Assembly (NCBI GenBank): GCA_035530195.1
Contig: DATKVG010000203.1
Location: forward strand, 1 to 16,858
Reading direction: 5' to 3'
DNA length: 16,858 nucleotides
DNA from: JAPLKX01 sp035530195
Lineage (GTDB): Bacteria > Hydrogenedentota > Hydrogenedentia > Hydrogenedentales > SLHB01
In this document: positions 7,498 to 14,244 of the stretch, in pieces
Layout: each line of letters opens with the position of its first letter
How positions within the stretch are numbered: position 1 is the stretch's first letter
Notes under the pieces: model-generated
The model's database searches: none
Told to the model about the DNA's origin: nothing
Seen by the model: the letters and a program-made list of their open reading frames with translations, nothing else
Program-made: the position numbers and the translations under genes

Positions 7498-7508
7498 GAA
7501 CCGTGACG

Positions 7509-8066
7509 TCAGTCCGTCCCGGTCCCTGTAGGGCTCCAAGCGGAGCGGTTCAGGACACACACAATGCACTGGCCTTCGAGTCGAGGCTGGGCGGCGAGTT
7601 CGGCAATTGTCCGCCCGGTTACCGGGTCAACCACCTCCGGCGCGATTTCGGCAAACGGCGCCAGCACGAAATCGCGACCGCGAAACTCTTTGTGCGGCAG
7701 CGACAGCCGCCCCGTTTCGCTCACCCGGTTACCCCACAGGACGATGTCGATGTCGATCGTCCGTGGTCCCCACCGTTCGGTGGGTTTCCGCCCCAACTCC
7801 AATTCAATTTTCCTGGCCACATTCAGGAGTTCAAGCGGCTCGAGGTCCGTCTCGATCTCTGCGACCATGTTGTAAAACGCGGGCTGGTTTACTACGCCGG
7901 CCGGCTCAGTCTCGTAGGCGTGCGAAGCCTTTACCACGGTGACCCGCGGCGTGTTCCCAAGCCGGTCGAGCGCCTCCGCCAAATTGGCCATCCGGTCGCC
8001 CAGATTGCTGCCCAAGCTCAGGAAGACCCGCTCCGCTCGCCTCATTTCCAAGTTCCGGCCGGGCAT
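7509..8066 (-). CDS. folK: 2-amino-4-hydroxy-6-hydroxymethyldihydropteridine pyrophosphokinase (FolK)
   Basis: Transfers pyrophosphate from ATP to hydroxymethyl-dihydropterin in folate synthesis, in the cytoplasm. Counting from 8066 (185 aa), the sequence shows FLSLGSNLGDR (15-25), the pterin-side QPAFYN (61-66) and the HPPK signature RWGPRTIDIDIVLWG (98-112), with metal-binding Asp105 and Asp107. An in-frame ATG at 8045 would begin closer to the first conserved strand, as in most family members. Neither start has a clear ribosome site: AGGAG (8083-8087) is 16 nt from 8066. The last 15 residues, rich in Thr, Gly and Ser, look non-conserved. It is the first gene of the operon, and its pathway makes the folate that PanB uses as cofactor, a sensible pairing. 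Confidence 0.95.
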   Translation of the reverse strand: MPGRNLEMRRAERVFLSLGSNLGDRMANLAEALDRLGNTPRVTVVKASHAYETEPAGVVNQPAFYNMVAEIETDLEPLELLNVARKIELELGRKPTERWGPRTIDIDIVLWGNRVSETGRLSLPHKEFRGRDFVLAPFAEIAPEVVDPVTGRTIAELAAQPRLEGQCIVCVLNRSAWSPTGTGTD

Positions 8067-8087
8067 ACGTCGCCCGCTTCCACTCCT

Positions 8088-8116
8088 ACTCTAACACAGA
8101 AAAATGAGAAGTTCAA
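8088..8116 (-). promoter_or_regulatory. Sigma70-type promoter candidate for the folK-pan operon
   Basis: On the minus strand TTGAAC (8111-8116) and TAGAGT (8088-8093) are separated by exactly 17 nt; each matches 4 of 6 consensus bases. Transcription would begin near 8081, giving a leader of about 15 nt to the 8066 start or about 36 nt to 8045. The -10 with its next three bases, TAGAGTAGG, recurs upstream of comEC. Confidence 0.5.
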
Positions 8117-8150
8117 GGATTAAAGCGGGTGGCGAGCAGGCCGGACGTTG

Positions 8151-10277
8151 TCAACCGGCTTTCAGATTTCGTCTCCAACGCGGCGAGAGAACCACCAGGG
8201 CCGCCAAAAACAGCACCGGCAAGCATACAAAAAAGTTCAGCGGCAGGGATGGGTATTCTGCCGGGTTATTGGGATCTGTCGATCCGAAGTATTCGTACCA
8301 GTTGCTGTAGCCGTCGTCGTCGGGGTCCTGATCCGCCACATCCGGGTCCAGGGGATCAAGCCCATACGCCACGAGCCAACCGTCCGGAATTCCGTTTTGT
8401 GAGGTATCGGAATTTGCCGGGTCGGTACCATGCACGTTCACTTCGTCCCCGTCGGTTAATCCGTCCTCGTCCGTGTCGGCGTTCCTCGGATCGGACAGAT
8501 GCCCGTATTCATCCAGGTTGGTCAACCCATCGGTATCAGCGTCTTCCCCGGCATCGGCGGGGTTCTCCCAATCCAGCCGGTAGTCGTGTTCCCACCAGTC
8601 GGGTATCTCGTCCCCGTCCGAATCCAGATCGGTTTGTACGGTTACCGACAGCCGGTTGGGATCCCCGTCGATCGTATGGAACGTAACCGTATCGTTGCCG
8701 AATTGATAACGGATGGTATCAGGATCGGGAAGGACATGCTGTACCGCCTCGCTGACATGCGTCGCCAGAAAACTTTCGGTGGCCACCCATTTTCCTGCAC
8801 CCTCGGTCATGGTGCCGTTATTGCCCGTGACGGCCGTGACATAGCCGGGCAGCAGGTGGGGAAGTCCAACGCACGTTGCGCCGTCTTGCACCAGGTTTTG
8901 GACCGCCTCGAGCGTCCCGGCACTGATGCCTAGGCCCGTCAGGAAGACCACCTCGACGCCTCGGAGATGTTCCGCCCCGACCGTTTCATCAAACACCACC
9001 ACACCGTCCACCGGACAAAACACCTGGTAAGGCCGGTCAACGTACGATTCTGCCGCAAGCCAGCTCAGACCGTCGTGAGAAACCACGCCCCGGGTAAGAA
9101 GTTCCCAAATCTGCAGCCAGCCGAACATGGGCGGCGTGGGCAGCCAGCCTTCGTGCCCAAAAAGCCGGTCTCCCATCGGCGGATACGGTATTTGCCCCCA
9201 GAACGCGTCATCCTGTTTGATGATGACGACGCGCGGTTTGACTTCACGGAACGAATAGCGCCGCGGCGTTGACGGCACGTACGTTGTGCCGAACCATCTG
9301 GCCACTTCCCCGTACGCAGTGACTGAGTAGGTGCTTCCGCTGACAAGTATCAAGCTGCCGACTCCGGCGCCGTTTTGGTCAAACGCCAGGTTATGGGTAA
9401 CGATGTAGTCCGCACCCATGTGATAAGCAAGGAACAGCGAGGACCGATATTCATCGACTGAATGTCCCGGGTACTCGGCATCTTTATTCCACAGATTCGG
9501 TATTACCCACAGTTCCTTGTCGTACTGGGTGGACGCTCCTATGGCGCAGGCGATGTAGGGGACGCACCAGTTGTACTGCAGGATCATCACGCCCGGCGTG
9601 TATCCAGCTTTGGCGAACGAGTGCAACAGAATCGGAAATACGTGAGCAGCGTCATACATGGGCACGCCAAACTGGGCGTGATGTTGGGCAATTTCGGCCG
9701 CCGCTTCCGTAAACTTGCCGGCAGCCTCTTCGATCGTGTCGCCGGTTGAATCATAGATAAACGGCTTGTCGATCCCCGCGGGATCGTTGTTGCAGTTCTG
9801 CATGTGGCCGCTTTCGGCGAAAGTTGCGCCCAACGCATGTTCGCAGTTACCCAGCGCCGTCAACATCGAGTCGGGAAGCAGAAAATAGTGGCGGCCGTCT
9901 GGCCGGTTATACCAGTCATAGCCGTTCTGATCGACGAACGACGCGTTAAAATTCGCGCCCTCAAGAATCAGGAGCCATTCCAGGGAGTTTCGGTCGCAGA
10001 AGGCGTCAATGCCTTCTATTTTCGAGATGTTGGACGCGATGTATTGGGTAAACGTGTTGGCTTGAAATCCCAACACATTGAACCCGAACTCGTCAATCAG
10101 GCTATCGGCCCACGCCCGTTGCCAGAGATCAGACGGGCCGCCGGAGTTCTCCGCCCCCCAATGAACCGGCACAATGTCATCTTCCGCGCAGGCAACCGGG
10201 GCTGCCAGACACAAAAGAAAAACAACAACCGCAAACGCGCGTCCTGCAAAACAAAAGCTCCGCCCTCGTCTTGGCAT
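8151..10277 (-). CDS. Secreted, membrane-anchored multidomain protein: barrel-like region, GATase-like domain, TSP3 repeats
   Basis: A 708-residue exported protein whose family I do not recognise. I start at 10277, where GGGAGG precedes the ATG by 9 nt and a signal peptide begins (MPRRGRS, hydrophobic 14-29, likely cleavage after ACA at 31); an upstream ATG at 10394 lacks support. Residues 35-340 alternate strand-like and helix-like segments (HWGAE, FNVLGFQ, WLLILEG, GATFAESGH, ELWVIPN, ADYIVTHN), suggesting a (beta/alpha)8 glycosidase-like fold, with Glu106 and Glu155 as possible acids. Residues 345-480 resemble the GATase-like domain that follows such barrels in GH42-type enzymes (VEVVFLTGLGIS, GATCVGLP). 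Residues 552-671 hold several Asp-rich TSP3 calcium-binding units. A membrane segment (680-697) and basic tail SPRWRRNLKAG end the protein. A carbohydrate-active role is inference. Confidence 0.75.
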   Translation of the reverse strand: MPRRGRSFCFAGRAFAVVVFLLCLAAPVACAEDDIVPVHWGAENSGGPSDLWQRAWADSLIDEFGFNVLGFQANTFTQYIASNISKIEGIDAFCDRNSLEWLLILEGANFNASFVDQNGYDWYNRPDGRHYFLLPDSMLTALGNCEHALGATFAESGHMQNCNNDPAGIDKPFIYDSTGDTIEEAAGKFTEAAAEIAQHHAQFGVPMYDAAHVFPILLHSFAKAGYTPGVMILQYNWCVPYIACAIGASTQYDKELWVIPNLWNKDAEYPGHSVDEYRSSLFLAYHMGADYIVTHNLAFDQNGAGVGSLILVSGSTYSVTAYGEVARWFGTTYVPSTPRRYSFREVKPRVVIIKQDDAFWGQIPYPPMGDRLFGHEGWLPTPPMFGWLQIWELLTRGVVSHDGLSWLAAESYVDRPYQVFCPVDGVVVFDETVGAEHLRGVEVVFLTGLGISAGTLEAVQNLVQDGATCVGLPHLLPGYVTAVTGNNGTMTEGAGKWVATESFLATHVSEAVQHVLPDPDTIRYQFGNDTVTFHTIDGDPNRLSVTVQTDLDSDGDEIPDWWEHDYRLDWENPADAGEDADTDGLTNLDEYGHLSDPRNADTDEDGLTDGDEVNVHGTDPANSDTSQNGIPDGWLVAYGLDPLDPDVADQDPDDDGYSNWYEYFGSTDPNNPAEYPSLPLNFFVCLPVLFLAALVVLSPRWRRNLKAG

Positions 10278-10335
10278 GATTTCTAGCCTCCCGCCAGTGT
10301 TCCAGGCCGCCCATCTACCATGGCACTGCGAAATA

Positions 10336-10394
10336 ATTATGCTTAACCGCAGCCGGTTTTGTCTGAGGCTAGCAGTAAAACAGGCATAAGTCAA
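10336..10394 (-). promoter_or_regulatory. Two overlapping promoter candidates for the 8151-10277 gene
   Basis: The 161-nt gap contains two minus-strand candidates. One is TTGACT (10389-10394), 17 nt, TAGCCT (10366-10371), with a good -35 and a weak -10. The other is CAGACA (10360-10365), 18 nt, CATAAT (10336-10341), with the better -10. They could be tandem promoters; I cannot choose. I see no regulatory palindrome or terminator in the rest of the gap. Confidence 0.4.
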
Positions 10395-10438
10395 CCCGAT
10401 CTGGTGTGTCTCTTGTGCAGATGGGACAGGCAGAGCCG

Positions 10439-11371
10439 TCAGGCAAAACGCTTCTGGATGGCGCCCTTAAGTTCTCGCGCGGCGGTGGCAATATCCTGCG
10501 GCACTTCCGGCTGTTCGAGGAGCACCCGCAATTCTTCATTGGCTTCGGCGTGCCTTGAAGTTGCCTTCATCACCCGCGCCAGAAGAAGGCGCGCCCAGTG
10601 GGCCGTCGGATCCGTCTCGACCGCATGCCGCAAATGGCCGACGGCCTCGGAGGTCTTCCCACGCTCGATCAGAAAATTCGTCAGCGGCACAACCGCGCAC
10701 TGACTGGCCGGCTCCAGGTCGCATGCCTGAAGCAGGAGCCGCAACGCCGATTCCGGCTCGCCGCGTTTTTCCCGCATTTCGGCCGCGGCCGCCAGCCCCT
10801 CCGCCCGGAGTCCTGCCGGGATGTCCTTGAAGCACCAAAACACGCCGTAGTCGCCGCACGGCAGGCTGAATCGCGTAAACTCGCCCGGGTACTGCACGAG
10901 ATCGTCGGGGTTCCACTGGCTGCGGTGGAGTTCCGCGGGGTTCCCGTGGGCTTCGGGATGATCCCAGCCGTCGTCGAGCGGGATGTTAATCAGCAAGGCC
11001 TTGCGCGCCTTGTCGTAAAGGGCCTCGACTACGGCCTCTCCGTCGGGCTTGTCGAGATGTTCGATCACATCCCCGGCAATGATCAGGTCGTATTCGTCGA
11101 TGTGCTTCACGGCCTCGCGGATGTCTTCAACAAGGATGTTCGAGTACACCGCCCGCTGGAGGGCCTGGATGTACGGCTCAAACACTTCGATGCCGTCGAT
11201 CCGCACTTCCCACTCAGATCGGCTGATCCGCCCATGCCACGCGTCCAGGTACTCCCGGCACAAAAACCCCCACAGGCCAAACCCGCATCCAACGTCCAAG
11301 ACGGATTCGGGTCGAATTGACACAATCCGCTGCAGGCAGTGGCTGAGATGTATCGACGTGCTGACCGGCAT
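10439..11371 (-). CDS. Class I SAM-dependent methyltransferase with C-terminal TPR-like region
   Basis: A 310-residue cytoplasmic protein, substrate unknown. Motif I is VLDVGCGFG (24-32), with an acidic residue ending strand 2 (GIEVFEPY) and the motif AGDVIEHLDKPDG typical of Methyltransf_11/23 enzymes. Residues from about 200 to the end form paired helices (CDLEPASQCAVVPLTNFLIERG, SEAVGHLRHAVETDP, HAEANEELRVLLEQP) resembling TPRs. The frame is open back to 11743 but that part lies antisense to the SDR gene. I choose the ATG at 11371 because GGAGG precedes it by 8 nt and because the next ATG upstream (11392) overlaps the promoter -10 box, so it should not be transcribed. Methyltransferase-TPR proteins often modify glycans or small molecules; nothing here fixes the target. 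Confidence 0.85.
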   Translation of the reverse strand: MPVSTSIHLSHCLQRIVSIRPESVLDVGCGFGLWGFLCREYLDAWHGRISRSEWEVRIDGIEVFEPYIQALQRAVYSNILVEDIREAVKHIDEYDLIIAGDVIEHLDKPDGEAVVEALYDKARKALLINIPLDDGWDHPEAHGNPAELHRSQWNPDDLVQYPGEFTRFSLPCGDYGVFWCFKDIPAGLRAEGLAAAAEMREKRGEPESALRLLLQACDLEPASQCAVVPLTNFLIERGKTSEAVGHLRHAVETDPTAHWARLLLARVMKATSRHAEANEELRVLLEQPEVPQDIATAARELKGAIQKRFA

Positions 11372-11390
11372 CGAAACTCCCTCCGCGCCC

Positions 11391-11419
11391 ATTATGGCAG
11401 CAGCGAAAACATTTGGCAA
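11391..11419 (-). promoter_or_regulatory. Promoter candidate for the methyltransferase gene
   Basis: On the minus strand TTGCCA (11414-11419, 5 of 6) and CATAAT (11391-11396, 5 of 6) are 17 nt apart. The inferred start of transcription, near 11384, leaves a short leader carrying GGAGG before the ATG at 11371. Confidence 0.65.
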
Positions 11420-11464
11420 AAACGTTGTTCCATCAGGCCTTTCATGCGCTTTCCAAGCGGCACT

Positions 11465-11493
11465 TTGAACCGCTGAAGAGAAGCGCGTATATT
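11465..11493 (+). promoter_or_regulatory. Promoter candidate for the SDR gene
   Basis: TTGAAC (11465-11470, 4 of 6) and TATATT (11488-11493, 5 of 6) are 17 nt apart. Transcription would begin near 11500, with GGAGG placed 7 nt before the ATG at 11538. It lies back to back with the methyltransferase promoter; the facing -35 boxes are about 45 nt apart. Confidence 0.65.
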
Positions 11494-11537
11494 CTCCATG
11501 AATCCGTAATGACAGGGACAACCATGGAGGAACAACG

Positions 11538-12383
11538 ATGAGTCTGCTGGAGGGCAAAGTGGCGATTGTGACGGGCGCGGGCGGCGGGTTGGGGCGGTGC
11601 CACGCGCTGGCGCTGGGGAAAGAGGGAGCGAAGATCGTCGTCAACGATCTCGGCGGCGCGCGGGACGGGTCCGGGAGCGCGAAAGGCCCGGCCGACAACG
11701 TGGTCGAGGAAATCAAGGCGGGCGGCGGCAGCGCCGTTGCCAACTACGACAGCGTCGGCACGATGGCCGGCGCCAACAACATCGTGGCCGCCGCCGTCCA
11801 AGCGTTCGGCCGGGTCGACGTCCTCGTCAACAACGCCGGCATCCTCCGCGACAAAACCCTCCTCAAAATGGAAGAAAACTGGTGGGATTCCGTCATCAAC
11901 GTCCACCTCAAAGGGACATTTGCCGTCACGCAGGCCGCGGCCAGGCGGATGGCCGAGCAAGTGACCAACGGCACCGCGGCCGGTGGGCGCATCATCAACA
12001 CCAGTTCGATTGCCGGCCTCGTCGGCAACTTCGGCCAGTCCAACTACGGAGCCGCCAAGGCGGGGATCGCCGGGTTCACCCGCGTCACCGCGATCGAACT
12101 CGCCAAGTTCAAAATCACCGTCAACGCCATCGTCCCCATCGCAAAGACCAGAATGACCGAAGACATCGCGATGGTTCCCGAATCCATGCGGCCCGAGTGC
12201 GTCAGCCCGCTCGTCGTGTTTCTCGCGTCGGATCTTGCCGCCGGCGTCACGGGCAGGCTCTTTGCCATCCAGGGCCGGGAAATGCGTGAGTTCAAATACC
12301 AAATCACCGACGGCGCAACCGCCGCCGGCGACATGTGGATCCCCCAAGAAATCGCCGATCGCCTCAAAGAAATAACTGCCTGA
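11538..12383 (+). CDS. Short-chain dehydrogenase/reductase of the MFE-2 (3-hydroxyacyl-CoA dehydrogenase) type
   Basis: An NAD(P)-dependent cytoplasmic oxidoreductase of 281 aa. It shows the Rossmann motif TGAGGGLG (12-19), the acidic VVNDLGG (34-40), NNAG (98-101), and the catalytic set Asn121, Ser157, Tyr170 and Lys174 in TSSIAGLVGNFGQSNYGAAK. The insert ARDGSGSAKGPADNVVEEI after NDLGG, the phrase NNAGILRDKTLLKM, and NFGQSNYGAAK resemble the dehydrogenase domain of peroxisomal multifunctional enzyme type 2 rather than FabG. This suggests (3R)-hydroxyacyl-CoA oxidation, but the substrate is not proven and no hydratase or thiolase gene is nearby. GGAGG lies 7 nt before the start. The coding strand is G-rich in the first about 170 nt and C-rich afterwards. 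It probably forms its own transcript. Confidence 0.88.
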   Translation: MSLLEGKVAIVTGAGGGLGRCHALALGKEGAKIVVNDLGGARDGSGSAKGPADNVVEEIKAGGGSAVANYDSVGTMAGANNIVAAAVQAFGRVDVLVNNAGILRDKTLLKMEENWWDSVINVHLKGTFAVTQAAARRMAEQVTNGTAAGGRIINTSSIAGLVGNFGQSNYGAAKAGIAGFTRVTAIELAKFKITVNAIVPIAKTRMTEDIAMVPESMRPECVSPLVVFLASDLAAGVTGRLFAIQGREMREFKYQITDGATAAGDMWIPQEIADRLKEITA

Positions 12384-12527
12384 TCTTTTTTGATGGGGTG
12401 CTGGATTCAAAAATGACTGCTCCGTATTCATCCGCGTCTGTGTGTCTGATTTTCATCCTTCATCCTTCCTATCCAATCCGCAATCCAACTTGCCCCCCCT
12501 GCCCCTCGCTGTGCTAAGGTGTAGCCG
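12384..12527 (+). other. Pyrimidine-rich intergenic region before the antiporter gene
   Basis: A 144-nt gap that is notably pyrimidine-rich, with ATCC or TCC units recurring between about 12440 and 12487. I find no hairpin plus T-tract to end the SDR transcript, although TTTTTT occurs at about 12386-12391 without a stem. A TTGCCC (12490-12495) with TAAGGT (12515-12520) has a 19-nt spacer, too long for a confident promoter. The AAGG within it could instead be the ribosome site, 8 nt before the ATG at 12528. Confidence 0.3.
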
Positions 12528-14222
12528 ATGAGCGGTTTGATCGCACACGAAAACGGAACCCTGTTCCTCTCCCTGGGCATCCTGCTGTTGTCCGCACGTG
12601 TGTTGGGCGAGCTGATGCAACGGTTCGGGCAGCCGTCCGTGCTGGGCGAGATGCTCGCCGGGATCATTCTCGGCCCGACCCTGCTGGGCTGGCTGTTTCC
12701 GGAGTGGCACCAGTTTTTATTTCCGGCGCTCGGGCCGCGCGCCGTGGTGCTCGAAGGTCTCGCGACCATCGGGATCGCGCTGTTTCTGCTCGTGGTGGGA
12801 ATGGAACTGGACCTGTCGGCGGTTTGGCGGCAGGGGCGCGCGGTCTTTTACGTTGCGGCGGGCGGCCAGATCTTGCCGTTTGCGCTGTCATTCGGCCTGG
12901 CTTGGTTTTTGCCGGGGCTGTTCGAGTCGGGCGGCCAAGTGGCCCCGCTCACACTGGCCCTGTTCATCGGCACCGCCATGAGCATCACCGCCGTACCCGT
13001 CATCTCGAAAATCCTCATGGACCTCGGCCTGTACCGCACGGACTTCGGCATGGTGATCGTCGCCAGCGCCATGGTCAACGACATCACCGGCTGGATCTTG
13101 TTTGCGATGGTGCTGAGCACAATGGGCGTCCGTTCCGGATTCGGCCTCGCCATGAGCCATGCGACGGTTCTCGTCCTGGCATTTGTCGCCGGCATGCTGA
13201 CCATCGGCCGCGCGCTGATCCACCGGGCGCTGCCATGGGTCCAGGCCCACATGACATGGCCGGGCGGCGTTCTGGGTTCGGCGATCGCGCTCGCGTTTTT
13301 TGCCGCCGCGTTTACCGAAGCCGGCGGGGTTCACGCGGTGCTTGGGGCGTTTTTGGTGGGCGTGGCCATCGGTGATTCGTCCCACCTGCGCGAACAAACC
13401 CGCCGAAACATCAGCCATTTCATTTCGTTCATATTCGCGCCGCTTTTCTTCGCGACCATCGGTCTCCGCATGGACTTTTTTGCCAATTTCGACCTGAGAC
13501 TCGTGGCGGTGGTGCTGGCCGTGGCCTGCACCGGCAAGCTGATCGGCTGCGCGGCCGGCGCCCGGCTGGCCGGGATGAGCCGGCGCGAATCCTGGGCCAC
13601 CGGCATCGGCATGAACGCTCGAGGCACCATGGAAATCGTCCTCGGCACCCTCGCGCTCGAGAGCGGCCTGATCTCCGGGCCCCTGTTCGAGGCGCTGGTC
13701 GTGATGGCGCTTGTCACCGCCGTACTGCCCGGCCCCGTGCTTCAGTTCCTGCTCAAACGGCGCAGGCGCCTCGCCATCGCCGATCTTCTCTCCGCCAGGA
13801 CGTTCCACGCCACACTCGCCGCCGCCGACAGGTGGGACGCCATCCGCCAACTCGCCCTGGCCACCGCTGAAACGCTGGGGCTGGACCAGCTCGACGTGTG
13901 CGAGACAGTCCTGAAGCGCGAACGCGCCATGGCGACCGGCATTGGCCACGGGGTGGCGGTGCCTCACGGGCGCCTCGATCGGCTGGACAGACCCGTCGTG
14001 GCCGTAGGCGTGTCGCAGGCCGGCCTGGATTTCGATGCCCCCGACGGCCAGCCCGTGCGCCTGGTGTTCCTGGTGCTCACGCCCGTCCACGACAACGGTG
14101 CACAATTGGAAATCCTCGCCGACATCTCGCAGCACTGCCTGAAACCCGCCCTGATGGAACGGGCCACTCGAGCGGCCAACTACACCGAATTTCTCGCCAC
14201 ACTCAAAACCGCCGAAGCTTGA
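12528..14222 (+). CDS. CPA2-type cation/proton antiporter fused to a PTS EIIA domain
   Basis: A 564-residue inner-membrane protein. Residues 1-405 contain about twelve hydrophobic segments of the Na+/H+ exchanger family (PF00999-like), with SVLGEMLAGIILGPTLLG (37-54) and the ion-site region TAMSITAVPVISKIL followed by SAMVNDITGW. The Asn184-Asp185 pair there is the ND form rather than the DD form. Residues about 420-560 form a fructose/PtsN-type EIIA domain; the likely phosphorylated residue is His480 in GIGHGVAVPHGRL, and LVFLVLTPVHDNGAQLEILADI is the matching conserved block. By family knowledge, phosphorylation of the EIIA part by HPr or NPr may gate transport; no other PTS gene lies in the window. 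The start has AAGG 8 nt upstream. The 3' half is C-rich at codon ends while the first 400 nt are G-rich. It converges on comEC with a 22-nt gap. Confidence 0.9.
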   Translation: MSGLIAHENGTLFLSLGILLLSARVLGELMQRFGQPSVLGEMLAGIILGPTLLGWLFPEWHQFLFPALGPRAVVLEGLATIGIALFLLVVGMELDLSAVWRQGRAVFYVAAGGQILPFALSFGLAWFLPGLFESGGQVAPLTLALFIGTAMSITAVPVISKILMDLGLYRTDFGMVIVASAMVNDITGWILFAMVLSTMGVRSGFGLAMSHATVLVLAFVAGMLTIGRALIHRALPWVQAHMTWPGGVLGSAIALAFFAAAFTEAGGVHAVLGAFLVGVAIGDSSHLREQTRRNISHFISFIFAPLFFATIGLRMDFFANFDLRLVAVVLAVACTGKLIGCAAGARLAGMSRRESWATGIGMNARGTMEIVLGTLALESGLISGPLFEALVVMALVTAVLPGPVLQFLLKRRRRLAIADLLSARTFHATLAAADRWDAIRQLALATAETLGLDQLDVCETVLKRERAMATGIGHGVAVPHGRLDRLDRPVVAVGVSQAGLDFDAPDGQPVRLVFLVLTPVHDNGAQLEILADISQHCLKPALMERATRAANYTEFLATLKTAEA

Positions 14223-14244
14223 CCTCGATATATGTCCTGAGGGC

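Noticed and set aside
8151..10277. Lipoprotein reading of the 8151-10277 signal peptide (PVAC near the cleavage site)
   Set aside because: The residues before Cys30 do not fit a lipobox (Pro at -3), and a normal Ala-x-Ala site ends at residue 31.
11372..11743. N-terminal extension of the methyltransferase up to 11743
   Set aside because: It would run antisense through the SDR gene, is Pro/Ser-rich, and lies upstream of the mapped-by-eye promoter and ribosome site.
11442..12431. Open frame of 329 codons antisense to the SDR gene
   Set aside because: It is Gly/Asp-rich with no domain, and the SDR gene on the other strand has every catalytic motif.
12888..14135. Open frame of 415 codons antisense to the antiporter
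   Set aside because: It is a His/Gly/Asp-rich shadow typical of GC-rich antisense frames; the plus-strand protein is clearly real.
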